This document shows, one piece after another, positions 36,386 to 48,398 of a stretch of DNA of 64,000 bases. This DNA comes from Bactrocera neohumeralis. Lineage: Eukaryota; Arthropoda; Insecta; Diptera; Tephritidae. The position numbers and the translations under genes were made by a program. The notes below the pieces were generated by a model that saw nothing but the letters and a program-made list of their open reading frames with translations, was not told the origin of the DNA and did not search any database. The stretch is taken from NCBI RefSeq assembly GCF_024586455.1, contig NC_065919.1:32278839-32342838 (forward strand), written 5' to 3'. The stretch's first letter is position 1. Every line of letters begins with the position of its first letter.

Positions 36386-36935
36386 TTCTTCTTCTTAATT
36401 GGCGTAGACACCGCTTACGCGATTATAGCCGAGTTAACAACAGCGCACCAGCCGTTTCTTCTTTTCGCTACGTGGTGCCAATTGGATATTCCAGGCGTAG
36501 CCAGGTTCTTTTCCACCTGGTCCTTCCAACGGAGTGGAGGTCTTTCTCTTCCTCTGCTTCCCCCGGCGGGTCCTGCGTCAAATACTTACAGAGCTGGAGT
36601 GTTTTCTTCCATCCGGACAACATGACCTAGCCAGCGTAGCCGCTGTCTTTTAATTCGCTGAACTATGTCAATGTCGTCGTAAATCTCGTACAGCTCATAG
36701 TTCCATCAAATGCGATATTCGCCGTGGCCAATGCGCAAAGGCTCTTCCGAGGCTGTTGGTAATTTTTCATTGGTAGAGTTTTTTAAGTGGCTGGTCCCAA
36801 ACCCAGCGCAAAACCCTATGTAGGGGATGTTTCGCCTTCTCACTTTAGCTCGCTTTCGAACGGATGTTCTTAGGCTCCCCAGAGGATACTTGGTCAAAGA
36901 CCGTAAGTCGTGAGCTGCTTGAGCCATGTGTAAAA
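36386..36935 (-). pseudogene. RTE/BovB-like LINE 3' end
   Basis: On the minus strand, about 36740-36570 reads EPLRIGHGEYRI, then YEIYDDIDIVQRIKRQRL, RWLGHVVRMEENTPAL and VFDAGPAGG. This is the conserved C-terminus of RTE-type LINE proteins. The following part, in shifted frames, still resembles the Lys/Arg-rich tail and ends near the CTTCTTCTTCTTAATTGGCG at 36386, which would be the 3' terminal repeat. Upstream (36770-36935) is further degenerate element sequence. Stops and frameshifts mark it as dead. It is probably the same lineage as the fragments at 1-785 and 61183-61625. Confidence 0.75.
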
Positions 36936-38639
36936 GAATCGTTTCTGGCCACTCCCAAGTGAATGGCGATCAGAGAACCTACCTCACTTCCGATTGACAA
37001 ACTATTATCAGAAACAATTGTTTGAATTTCATTGAGATATCTCAAAAATTGACCGTTATTTATGGAATGTAGTCAACCGAAATTTTGAGAATTCTTATAC
37101 ATACATATTGTATGAGGTATATTAACCATTTTTGGCGCAAGGCGCTACTAGTTACTAATAGAAAATATTACATTTTAATAATATATTCAACAGACCTTAA
37201 GAACTAAGATCCACATGTTCGGCATCAAGCGGCTTAAAAAGAATGTCACACTTTAATCTAATTACTATTTATTTATTGCGAACAAAGGCAAATGAAAATG
37301 AATAATTGCTCTCACCTACCGCAGGTAATAAGAGTAAGTATTTTATTTATATAAATATACTATTAGTATCTATATACTTGTGTATATATTATAACTATAC
37401 ATATAAACGCATGTGAATATTCATTATTCATGCATTTAAACGCCTACTTTAAGCATTGACCAGCGTTCCTAATTGAAAACTGCCCCTTTTACAAAATAGC
37501 CGTACAAAGGACGAATGTATAGGGAAAAAATATTTTGTACATACATACTTATGTATATTTATAGAAATAAATTTCACTTTCGTTAAGGTGATGCTAATAG
37601 TCAAACACCGCACAACAAACCACGGTTTTCTAAGTATAAACATGTTTTTATGGCATATTGCAACAAGCGCGTGTAATGCACATGTCGTTAAGCAAAACTA
37701 CATTTCAAATTTACGTAAAACATACGCATCAACTACATACATATATGTTGATATATTCGTACATTATTATGAACAGCAAGTAGTACTTCTATCTATACAG
37801 AGGAATACAAGTAAAGAATGAATTAAATCGAAATGGATTCGATGTTCAAAGTTAAAGTTACGTACTAAAATATGTACTTGCATATACATACATACAAATG
37901 TATATGACCATTCCTTTGGCTAAATACGATTAGTAAAACTATTTGCTGATAAATCAGCCTCTGTAGTCCTAAGCGGCGTTGCATGGAGGTTTCAATAAAA
38001 ATGGATGAAAAAGGTGAAATTCTGCTGAAATATTTGAAATTAGTAACCGGAGTGTGTGTGATTAAACAAAAGAGCCGCACAAGACAGATTGGACATTTAC
38101 ATTACATTTACATTTAATTTTTGGACAAACTAATCAACAACTCAGATCCTTATTTGACTGAATTGGAATTCATCGTAAATATGGAAATTGAAAAGTGGAA
38201 ATAAAAATAATTCCTTAAAATCAAATAGTGATTTACCAGCCAGCCAGATCAGCCTTTCTGCCAGTTTAATAGAGTTATCCGGTGCCCGGTTAATAGAGCT
38301 TAATTGAGCGTCCTTTTTATAGAGCTTTTACTGTCATTTTTTGTCAACAGATAAACTCCTAAACTAATGAACCGAGTTTAGTAAAATTTAGCACACTGTA
38401 TAAAATAATAACTCATAACTACTGCAATGTAGTCTTTTTGTAAATAGATTATAGTGCGACTGAGTAAGGCAGTTCTTTTATTCCCAATTCTTAATTTGGT
38501 ACAGGGGCTCACAAAAGGAGCCTCGGTAATTTAAAATTTAAAAAAGTGGGATTGATTTAACGTATAGTAAATATTTCAAATTTCTGTAAAACTTAATCAT
38601 TCGTAACACCTAAAAAAAACGTCGACATACATAAGTACA
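36936..38639. other. AT-rich interval, no gene seen
   Basis: Short frames only and no recognisable transposon protein. One 15-base run of GCAAGGCGCTACTAG is a unique GC-richer island and not a feature. Confidence 0.4.
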
Positions 38640-38840
38640 TCCATATAAATGACAAGCATGACGAGCTGCGTTGATTTAGCCATGTCCGTCTGTCTGTACT
38701 TCTATGTATATGTATGTATATGTAAAGTAGTCTCTCAGTTTTTGAGATACCGTTCTTAAATTTTGCACACGTCCTCTTCTCCCCAAAATCTGCTCCTTTG
38801 TCGGTACCGTTTAAGAGATCGTGTCAGTGTGAAATTTTAG
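38640..38840 (-). repeat. Degenerate family B (mini-me-like) repeat
   Basis: AAATGACAAGCATGACGAGC, GATTTAGCCATGTCCGTCTG and CTCAGTTTTTGAGATACCGT match the reverse copy at 52402-53094 in the same order, with many differences. The terminal hairpins are missing. Confidence 0.6.
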
Positions 38841-40069
38841 AGAAATCGATTATTACGGTCTACACTGTAACTCCAATTCTTTTAACGCGTTTTCCTCAGA
38901 ATGGTGTTTCTCAAACCGGTTTCCACTCTCAAAGGAAGAGTTTAGAAGATATCTAGTTCCAATTTGGAGAAAACATTTTTAACGTAATTCACTATCGCGC
39001 TTTGGAAGCTTTTATTTTTTAAATCTTCCTATTTTTTTCTACGAAAAACGGTAAAATTCGATACTTTTTGTTCAAACCGCCGCCATTTTGTAAAATTTCC
39101 AAAAAAAAAACAAAAAAAAATCCATAGCGCGATAGCGTCTTTCTTTAGTTGAATAATCTTTTTGAAATTTTGGTTTTAGACAAAAATTATGATCGCAATC
39201 GTGGACATCGTACATGATCTTTTTTGAATGTATTTATTTATATAAAAATCGGACCGATTAATTGATTTCAACATAAAAAAACTCACGAAAATCAGTGACT
39301 TTTCTGAGGGTTACTCTGAGACGATCTCTTAAGTTGTTTAAGGCAGCGGCAACTTCCCAAGAAATGGTTCCGATCGGACCACATACAAATTAACCGATTA
39401 AAATCAAATTCTTATATAGAATCTTTTTTGTATCTCTTCTTCTTATTTGGCCTACGATTGTAGGGTCGGGCCGGGTCGAGAACACAAAACTTCGCCAGTT
39501 GTCTACTCTTTTGAGGTCACGCCAGTGACCCAAGTGCATACTGGTTGCTATGCAATTTGTTCTTTTATTGGAACGTGAACGCATTTGCTTCCGCTGTCCA
39601 CCCATGGGTCTCGAGTCGAAAGAGCTGGAGCATAATTTTCCATGTGAACGATATGGTATTGTGAAATTCTTGTCTATGGTGGATTTGCAAGGCCTAAAGT
39701 CACACTGATCAGTTTATTTACAATTGGCTTAATTCTTTCACCGATTTCGCGATAATTAGCGCAAACTATGGGATCTCCCTTCTTGCACATACATTTAACC
39801 GGCCAAATCATGCTTAGTAGCTAAAACATGACCCTTTCGAGCTCCTCGCTTGCGGCTTTAAACAGTTTAGTTGCATCTGTGAAGAATTTTATAACATCGG
39901 TGCAACCGAAGTTAATGGTGTTTCTTGTTGCACCTTAAAATTTTTTATAATGAGTGTGGCTACGAATTATGTTTGCGTATTGAATTCCAGAGTCGAATTA
40001 TATACTTACATGCATGTACGTTTGACTGAAAAAGAATTTGTACAAAAATTTTAATTATAACATTTAAGG
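38841..40069. other. Interval with possible LINE remnant
   Basis: Sequence at 39420-39700 begins CTCTTCTTCTTATTTGGCC, similar to the LINE 3' end at 36386, and a minus-strand frame has HWRDLKRVDNWRSFVF. I do not recognise it well enough to name it. The rest is AT-rich. Confidence 0.3.
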
Positions 40070-40404
40070 CAGGCCTAAGTTCGGGGTCAACAGAACAGGG
40101 AAATACTTTAAGGTGTAAAACCAATCACATAGAGCAGTGGTTCCCAAACTTATTTTGTCTACCGCCCACTTTGAGAATAAATATTTTTTTAGCGCCCCCA
40201 TTTTTCACCTATTTAAAAACCACTATAACTTCAAATTAATTATTGTGACCTATATATGTATATTAACGGAGAATTTTAAACGAAACCTCCTCCACCTGGC
40301 TCCACCTGCCAATAAGAATGATTATTGAAACACAACTTTATAGTATTAAAACAGAGAATATTTTATTAAAAATAAAACTAAAATTATCGATCCATATATA
40401 AAAA

Positions 40405-42029
40405 CTAATGTGAGGGATGAATCTGATGCTGTTTAATAATTTTGTTAATATCAGGTTCCAATTTACTCAAGAACAGTCGCAAGTCGCCACGTTCGGTAAC
40501 AAGCAAACGATTTCTATTTTTAGTAAGCAGTGTTGTCACAGCACTAAATCCACGTTCACACAAATATGACGATGGCTATCAAGAATCGATTTACCAAAAT
40601 CCAGGGTACAATTGCGAGATCGGTTTTTGTAGCCAAAATTCTTGGTAACCATTTTTGAACTTGATTTTTATTTCCTCGTTTGTTGTCAATTCTATAAGTT
40701 CTTCTTCCAGCTGAGGTGACATTGCTGTGTTGACTGTGTTGAAACGGATCCAACACCCAGTCTAGTATTTCCAAGTTCAAAATGTCCTGGTATCGTTCGG
40801 TGAAGTCAATGTGGAGGTTTTCCAAATGTTGGCAGTAGGCAAACAATTCGTCGTTACTGCATGATACTGATAAATTCGGAAAATTGTGAAACTCAAGTCT
40901 GTCCACATTCTTTTTGTGTAGAAGCAGTTTGGCTGCGAAAGCAGCAACGACGTTTTTTGTTTTAATTAAATTTAGTTTACCGCCTTGCAGTTGGAGATTC
41001 ATGTCGTTGAACAATTTATACAGGTCTGTCATGTAAGCTACATATATCATTCTTTGATGTTATGAGCTTGTCTTGAAAGTCTGTATCTTTAGTTTCCAAG
41101 AACTCTATAACAGAGTCAAACAGGTTGTAGAATCGAGTCAGACAATTGCCTCTTGATAGCCAACGAACTTCAGTATGAAACAACAAACGATTGAAATCCT
41201 CGTCATTAGAAACACAAAGCTGATGAAATAATCTATCATTCAAAGAGCTGTTGCGGATTTTATTGACTGCTTTGATGACATATTGCAGTGATTGAAATAG
41301 TTTTTCACTTAAGTTTCTAGCAGCTTAATGTTGTCTATGAATAACGCAATGTACACCAAGGACATCTAGAATTTTATTTTTTAAGTACGCTATGAAGCCT
41401 TTATGGCACCCTGTCATTGCCGGAGCGCCATCCGTAGCAATTGAAATAATATTTTTCAAAGGAATTTCTTTCTCATCGCAAAACTTTTCCAATATATTGA
41501 ATATGGTTTCGCTTTTGTATCGGTCTCTAAATTTCTATCAAATAATAGTTCTCACATATTTTCTCATCTTTAATAAAGCTCACGTAAGACAACAACAATG
41601 CTTCATTAGTTGGTAAAGTGGAATTGAAAATTGACTTGACCTCAGGTGATCGTACAATGATTCTTCAATGTTTTCAGCCATTTCATCAATTCATCTTTGC
41701 ACAGAATTATTACTCAAAGGAATTTTTCGGATAATATCTGCGGCCGGTTTATGAAGCTCGGTAATTATTACTTCATTTATTGCTGGCAATATTAACTCTT
41801 CTCCAATGTTATGTGGTTTGCCTTTTTGAGCAATTAACAAAGAGATATTGTACGAAGCTCGAAGTCCGTCGTCATCTTGCTTAGCAGCCGCCGAAAATTG
41901 TTTTGCTACACTTGGTTGAGTATTATGCTTTCTCTAGGTCTTGAAAATATGCTACAAAGGCGAGGATGGGTTTGTGGGATTTTCAATTTCCGCACAGTAT
42001 TGCCGTCTCTTCTTTTTTACTTCCGTCAT
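40405..42029 (-). pseudogene. hAT transposase, ZBED5-like, disrupted
   Basis: Reading from the likely start at 42029 toward 40405 on the minus strand gives ASYNISLLIAQKGKPHNIGE, IIRKIPLSNNSVQ, SIATDGAPAMTGCHKGFIAY and VLGVHCVIHRQH. LLFHTEVRWLSRGN, a long middle part (41050-40556), and CERGFSAVTTLLTKNRNRL with VTERGDLRLFLSKLEPDI at the C-terminal dimerisation end follow. This is the order seen in ZBED5/SCAND3-type hAT transposases. Stops and frame changes (near 41945, 41690, 41320, 41040 and 40560) break it. The N-terminal zinc finger is not recognisable. Confidence 0.9.
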
Positions 42030-42190
42030 TGTTTTGCTTTGAGAAATACGTTTAACTTCGCGAGTAAAAGGAGGCGTAAGTAATGCTCATCTATTGCGCG
42101 CAAAACCGCAAATGAATATAAAATAAATATTACATTGTTTATATAGGAATGCTTAAGCACAAGTATTATATAGTAGTCCAAAAATATGAA

Positions 42191-42420
42191 TTCTTATTTT
42201 TCCTAGAAATACATTTGTAAAAAAAGGATTTTTCTCCTTTTTGTATTATCTTATTTTTCCCAGAAATACATTTGTAAAAAACGATCTTTCTCCTTTTCTT
42301 ATTATCTTATTTTTTGCAGAAATACATTTGTAAAAAAAGGATCTTTATCCTTTTTTTATTTTCCCCAGAACATTTGTAAGAAAGGATAAAGATCCTTTTT
42401 TTATTTTCCACGTAAAAGAT
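42191..42420. repeat. Short tandem array within the hAT element
   Basis: Four diverged units carry AGAAATACATTTGTAAAAAA followed by a GGATNTTTCTCC-type run. The unit marker occurs at 42205, 42262, 42318 and (shorter) 42367, so the period is 57, 56 and 49 bases. The last two junctions contain a GGATCTTTATCC-type inverted pair. Confidence 0.85.
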
Positions 42421-44083
42421 TTAAGGAGTTCAAAAGCTCAAAACGTGCGCTACATCAGCTACCTACCCGACGTCATTTCGCAAGTGATAAAATAAATTAT
42501 TCAAGAGCTCAAAGCATTCGCTACATCAGCTCGAACCTACATACCTACCCTACACCTTTGCGCAAATGATTATACTATGATAGCAAATGCCCACATACAG
42601 ATTTGGCAATGGCAATAGCAATACGTTTGACAGTTAGTATTTTTTTTATATTCAATAAAATAGGACAGATATATGAACTACGCGGAGAGAAATATAGAAC
42701 CGAGTTTGAGCAATCTTTTAATTCATATTAGTTGATGTTCACAAGTTGTTGTTGAGAGTCGAGAGCTCATGTAGTCGTTGTCTAAGAGGCCTCCTAGCTA
42801 AATAAAATTACAAATAACCCCCCAGGCCTCTACACAACGCCCCCATTTTCTTTCTGGGTCTCTTACCGCCCCCCTTGATACCTGCAGCGCCCACAAGGGG
42901 GCGTTATCGCCCACTTTGGAAAACACTGATATAGAGTATAGTCAGTGGTCGAAAATCCTAATATTAGTTTTTAGGATCTTGGCCAAATTTTTCATCGAAC
43001 TTATTTATTTAAACACAAATATACACTGTTATGGATAAAATACGCTCTCTTATTTTCATTGGGATAACTAATATATTGTCCGATATATACGGTACAAAGT
43101 CACCCCGAAATTCGAAAATCTTTATATTAAGTATATGGGGGCTAAGGGAAGTATTGGTCCGATTCAACTCATTTTTGACACACAGATTTACCATTTTAAG
43201 AGAAGGATTATAACTTAATTTCAGTTATATACATATATTATATCACACATTGACCGACATTTTCGATCAAAAGTCAACTATTTGTACCTAGGGGCTTAAA
43301 CATTTTTTATTGGACTTAAACAATTGTTGGGCATAAGGTAGAACACACTGAAGACATTTTTCGTGCAAAGTTTTATCCCGTTATAATAATTGCTTATTGA
43401 TTTACGAACCGGAAACTGAACGAATCAAGTAGAATTTAAAATTGTGCTGTATGGGAAGTAGGCGTGGTTGTTGCTGATTTCCATTTTCACAATGTGATAC
43501 AAGAATTTAAGAAAAATGCCATGAACAAAAATTTTTTCGAATTCGGTTGGACGAGTCCCGAGGTATGGGATTTCACCAAAAAGTCCAATTTTCACACTTG
43601 CACCCATAAGGCTCTCCCAAACCATATCGGTGGCAAAGTTTAATGTCTCTGGCATATTTACAAGTTGATGGATTTATCGCGCTTTTAGTAGTTTTTAACA
43701 GTACCGTTACATGGGGATTGAGCGGCGTTATCCTCCGATTTCATCGGTTTTCACACTGTAGGTAGAAGTTCTTATAATATTTGTATTAGCAAATTTCGTT
43801 TTGTAGCTTAAGTGGTTTACGGGATATGTACATTGGACTTGTTAGAAGGCGAGACCACGCTGTATTAAATACAGTTTTATATAGTCGAGTGCTTAGTTAT
43901 GGACTTTATGTGACGATTTGTGAGCGTGGAAGTGATCCGATTAGACCCATCTACAAGCTCGAAATTTTTTTTCATCGAGATATCCCAATTTTTACTCAAG
44001 TTACAGCTTGCACGGATGGACGGACGGACAGACAGAGAGTCAACCGGATTTCAACTTTTCTCCTCATCCTGATAATTTATATA

Positions 44084-44878
44084 GTGCTCAAAAAATAAGG
44101 TGACATTGCATTTATTTTGAAAATTCTTTATTTATTCTTCCAAATCAATTTCATCCCCTTCAAAGTAATCCCCTCCCGATGCAATGTACTTATGCCAACG
44201 GATTTTCCAATCTTCGAAACACTGGTTGAAGTCACTTTCCGGGATGGCCTTCAGTTCCGTCTTCGCTGTGGCTTGAATCTCCTCTATCGTATAAAAACGG
44301 TGTCCCCGGAGCGGTCTTTTGAGCTTGGTGAACAGCCAGAAGTCGCACGGCGCCAGATCAGGCGAATACGGTGGTTGCGGAACGATATGGGTTGAGTTTT
44401 TGGCGAAATGATCACGAATTACGAGGGCAGTATGGGATGGTGCATAATCGTGGTGTAAAAACCAAGAATTGTCTCTCCCCAATTCCGGCCTTTTTAGGCG
44501 GATAGCGTTACGCAAACGACGCATAACGTTCAAATAATATTCCTTGTTGACTGTTTGACCGGCTTGGAACTCACTATACCACTTGTAAACATTTTTTTTA
44601 GACATAGCCTCATCACCAAAGGCTTTCTGCACCATCCTCAACGTATCCGCAGCAGAAAATTGATTCCGTTAACAAAATTTAATGCAAATTCTTTGCTCAA
44701 CAAAACTACTTTTAGCAGCTCACAAAACGACACGTATCTCAAACACTAATGAATATTTTGACATGAAAATTGACATAAATGTGACTGACAGTACTACCAA
44801 CTTAAAAAAAAAAAATAATTCTCCAAATCCTTCGACGCGCGCAATTTAAACTCAAATGTCACCTTGTTTTTTGGGCAC
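44084..44878 (-). mobile_element. Internally deleted mariner element with intact ends
   Basis: Terminal inverted repeats GTGCTCAAAAAATAAGGTGA (left) and, reversed, GTGCCCAAAAAACAAGGTGA (right) are flanked on both sides by ATATA. The element is about 795 bp, against roughly 1.3 kb for full mariners, and is inserted in the reverse mini-me-like repeat. Confidence 0.85.
44132..44641 (-). pseudogene. mariner transposase with internal deletion, frame kept
   Basis: A 169-codon frame starts within the N-terminal domain (MRMVQKAFGDEAMSKKNVYK, YSEFQAG) and jumps directly to the late catalytic region. The late part has QTVNKEYYLNVMRRLRN, FLHHDYAPSHTALVIRDHF, PPYSPDLAPCDFWLF and FEDWKIRWHKYI. The second and third catalytic Asp are present with 34 residues between them (DD34D). 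About 160 residues with the first catalytic Asp are missing. No stop interrupts what is left, so the deletion is in frame and recent. The protein cannot be an active transposase. Confidence 0.88.
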
Positions 44879-44990
44879 ATATAGTATATGATCCTATATC
44901 TATCTCGATTAGTTTAAGGTGATACGTACAACCGTTAGGGGAACAAAACTATAACACCCTGTAGCAACTGGTTGCAAGAGTGTAAAAATT

Positions 44991-45965
44991 ATTAGAAGAG
45001 CTCAATATGTATGCATATTTTAAAAAAGTTATTTTATTATGATGAAAAAACAACTATGTATTTCTATTTAGTAATTACGTTTTTTAAGACACAATTGAAT
45101 TTTTGTTAAAAAAATTATGTCAATCAGCTGTGCACACTAAACTCCAACAGACAGACAATTCACTTCCGTTAGTTTAAACAAGTTCCTACATACATATGTA
45201 CATATGGACATCCATATGTATACACAAAGTAAGGAACGGGCCACACAAATGAACATATTTATTCATACCTATTTATTTGTCATCGATGGACATTGGCGTG
45301 CACTAAACAATGCATTGAACATCCCTACATCTACTTCCCCGTTCTAAAACGGCACCAAATCGACCCTTAACAGATGCTTTCTACCGCTACCAACCAACTG
45401 GACATAGGCAACGCCACTCGTATAAAAAATACGACTATAAGTTCAAAAATTGTTTTGTGTGAATTGTGCACTCGTTTTGCTATTTTATTTCAATTTTTTT
45501 TTCTATATTTTGTGTTGTATTTTCATAGAAAGAAACTCGCAGTTGCTGGCGGTGCATTATTTGGTTGCTAAAGTGCCATTACAAGCAGATGTTTTTACTA
45601 CTGATTTTTCTATTTTTTCCATCACTCTTTCATTATTATTTACTTGGATTGTGTGCGAGAGCGTGACAATGACGGTGGTAACGAAGAAGCCAACATCCAT
45701 TTATATATATAGATATATAGATTTAAATGTATATGGTATATACATATGCATATGTAAATATCGACATACAAACACATAGTTACCATATTAGCGCTCATAC
45801 TTGTATTTGATGTTCATCTATTGCTTTTTTAGGGCTTTAACTGAATGCATAGGTAACGGGTTTTTCTATAAGGACGCTACAAATCTAGACCGATAGGGAT
45901 AGAAAAAGACACCATATTTTTGCCGCTTTTTTGGCATTTCTCTTCAGTAAAGTTTCCATTTCATC
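44991..45965. other. Unique-looking non-coding interval
   Basis: The stretch 45170-45680 is less AT-rich and free of repeats and might be conserved regulatory DNA. The 109-codon frame there has no recognisable domain and is hydrophobic from AT-rich composition. At 45850-45960 lies what is probably the 5' flank of the rosa-like element. Confidence 0.35.
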
Positions 45966-46915
45966 ATGGAAAGATATGCGATCAACCAACGAGTCGAAAT
46001 TATTCAAATTGACTATCGAAATTCGGTGTAAGTGGCCTCAACTTTAAGAGCCCTACGTATGGTCGTCATAATCGTACTGTCAGATCAACAATTGAGTGTC
46101 CACGAGCACAGTACAAAATGTTCCCGTACCAGTGAGCCAAAGAAGTGCTCGAAGTGTCGCGAATATTGCTGTCGCTGGCGCATCAATTGAGAAAGACCCA
46201 ACTCAGTCTCTCACACATCGTTCACATTCGTTGGGCATCTCTGACTTCGTTGTGGCGAATTTTGCGAAAAGATCTTGGCCTACATCCTTACAAGATCAAA
46301 TTGACACAAGAACTGAAGCCGCTTGGCCACCATAATTGTCGTATGTTCGTGAATTGGGCTGAGCAACAACTTGAAAATGATCCGGATTTTCATCGAAAAA
46401 TCATCCTAAGTGATGAGGCTCATTTCTGGCTAAATGGCTTCGTCAATAAGCAAAATATGCTTAATTGATCAGGCAGCAATCCACATGTACTCCAAGAATC
46501 ACCATTGCATCCCGTAAAAATTACTGTTTGGTGCGGTTTATGGGTCGGCGGCGCCATTGGGCCGTTCTTTTTCCGTAATAATCAAGACCGGCACGTTGCT
46601 GTGAATGGGAATCGCTACCGCTCAATAATAACCGAATATTTTTGACCTGAAGTGAATGATATGGACTTGGACAACATGTGGTTCCAAAAGGACGGCGCCA
46701 CAAGCCACACAGCGAATGTCACAATCGATTTATTGAAAAACAAGTTTGGTGAACGTGTTATCTCACGAAATTGCCCAGTCAATTGACCGCCTCGGTCATG
46801 CAATTTGACGCCGTTAGACTATTTCCTGTAGGGCTGCATCAGGTCTGTGGTCTATGCCATCAAGCCAGCGATAATTGATGAACTACTTGAAAACCCTCAG
46901 TTACTTTTCTGAAAT
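45966..46915 (+). pseudogene. rosa-like (DD41D) mariner-superfamily transposase, decayed
   Basis: Starts MERYAINQRVEIIQIDYRN at 45966. After frameshifted DNA-binding domains, one frame from 46145 to 46911 carries WRILRKDLGLHPYKI, CRMFVNWAEQQLENDPDF, IILSDEAHFWLNGF (first Asp), KITVWCGLW, WFQKDGATSHTANVTI (second Asp) and LTPLDYFL (third Asp). There are 41 residues between the last two Asp, as in rosa elements first known from Ceratitis. Four in-frame stops interrupt it. Confidence 0.85.
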
Positions 46916-46925
46916 TGATATACCT

Positions 46926-48398
46926 TATATCGATATCTCTTACCTTAAAAAAATAACATACCATTTTTATAATCAATATTTTAGAGAAAAATTAATTTTT
47001 TTAAACGCCGCCAAATTGGACAGATTTTGATTTGTTTCTCGACTTACTTTAGACAATATCTGTAAGTAGAAAATTAGTTTTTAGGTTTCATCCACGGATA
47101 CGGCTGGAATCACTAGAAGCAGTGGATAACCCTTTTTAGCGCTTTCGGAGATCGGAAATCGAAGAATATTTATGTTCGTAAAAAAATTTATTCTGTATTC
47201 TTAAAATATGCATGAATATTCCAAAAATAATTTTAAAACAATTGATACAGTATTTTTTTAATCCTCAAAAATCTAAAATCTTAATCTGAATAAATCTTCA
47301 TTAATTTTTAAGGCTTTAGTATATAGCGTACACTCTTTACAGTTCAATAAAGCTGAAAACTTTTCGATATTGAATTCGTTAACAAGTATCTCAACAAGTT
47401 TTAACTAACCATTAATTCCTAATTAATAAAGGTATGAGAACTCATGCATTAGTTTGGTCGTCAAATTAAGAATAAGAAAAAATCGTTTCATTATGGAAAA
47501 TTACACACAATTTATAACACCAAAACGGAATGTAGAAAACCGTATTATCTATTTTATATATAAAGACGAAATTGAAGTACGAGTAATTAAACTCGAATTT
47601 TTACTTTTTAGCTAAAAGCTACAAAAAAACCCATTACCGGAATCACTGAAGCAGTGGAGGATACGACTAATTTTTAGCGCTATCAGTAATTTATTTCGCC
47701 TATTAGTTTTATTTTTCGGGATTTGACAACCCTGGGTTGCAATTTGGCAACTCACAACTTTTACGTAATGTTTGGCATTTTTTATAACATACTATACATA
47801 CTCAGAACATTTTGACATGCCACCGCTATTTGTGTTGCTTAAAGTTACTTAAAATCTTCATATAGCCATTGGTGGGACTAGCGTACATTCATTTCTTCTC
47901 GTGAGATCCCTCACAATATTTCCGTCGCTCAAAAATGGCTCGTGTGTGGTCGAGAGAAATGTTAAGAAATGCTTCGAAATCTGTTTATGGCAACGTACTA
48001 ATTCACATTATGGTTAAGAAAACATGACAACTTAATTTCATTAAAATATCGCCCATATTAGTTAATATACGCAAATTATATAAAGTCAACTAAATCGTCG
48101 GAAATCACAAAAGTGAGTATATTACTTTTATTTTTGGCATTAAATGTTCGAGACTATGTTTCCTAACTCCAATCGATTAATCGGCATAAGCATAGAGCAG
48201 TATGGGCCAAAAGAATTGCTTATGCCATTTTTGGCCAATTCTTTTTTGCATGTCATTTTAGGTTTATGTTTTTCACTTTGTTAATTCTCTTTAAATTTAA
48301 AATATTATTATTCTTATTAAAGAGTTTTTATCAAAAAACTCAGTCAAAAAATTGAAGTTACAAAAACTCATCCACTGCAGCAGTGATCGCAACCAAAA
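46926..48398. other. AT-rich interval with a direct repeat
   Basis: No gene. A motif with GGAATCACTAGAAGCAGTGG at about 47106 recurs at about 47640 as GGAATCACTGAAGCAGTGG, with similar flanks (CTTTTTAGCGC, TTTTTAGCGC), about 535 bases apart. I see no element structure around it. Confidence 0.45.

Larger units (their letters stand above)
40135..42928 (-). mobile_element. hAT transposon (about 2.8 kb) inserted in a mini-me-like repeat
   Basis: Ends are CAGTGGTTCCCAAACTT (left) and, reversed, CAGTGTTTTCCAAAGTGG (right), the classic hAT terminal type. The flanks are ACATAGAG (40127-40134) and ATATAGAG (42929-42936), an 8-base duplication with one difference. It contains a broken ZBED5-like transposase and a short tandem array. 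Confidence 0.9.
40070..44990 (-). repeat. mini-me-like repeat (family A), reverse, split by two later insertions
   Basis: Parts at 40070-40134, 42929-44083 and 44879-44990 together form one family A copy in the usual order. They run from CCTAAGTTCGGGG, through AGGATCTTGGCCAAATTTTT, the tract GGATGGACGGACGGACAGAC and GATTAGTTTAAGGTGATACG, to the hairpin end GCAACTGGTTGCAAGAGTG. A hAT element and a deleted mariner interrupt it. The true length without them is about 1.3 kb, like the uninterrupted copy at 49172. Confidence 0.75.

Noticed and set aside
36931..38639. Possible tRNA or small RNA gene
   Set aside because: No cloverleaf or internal promoter boxes could be made out.
42191..42420. CRISPR-like array
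   Set aside because: Units are diverged tandem repeats without spacers, inside a eukaryotic transposon.
44117..44395. 92-codon + frame
   Set aside because: Mirror of the mariner transposase on the minus strand.
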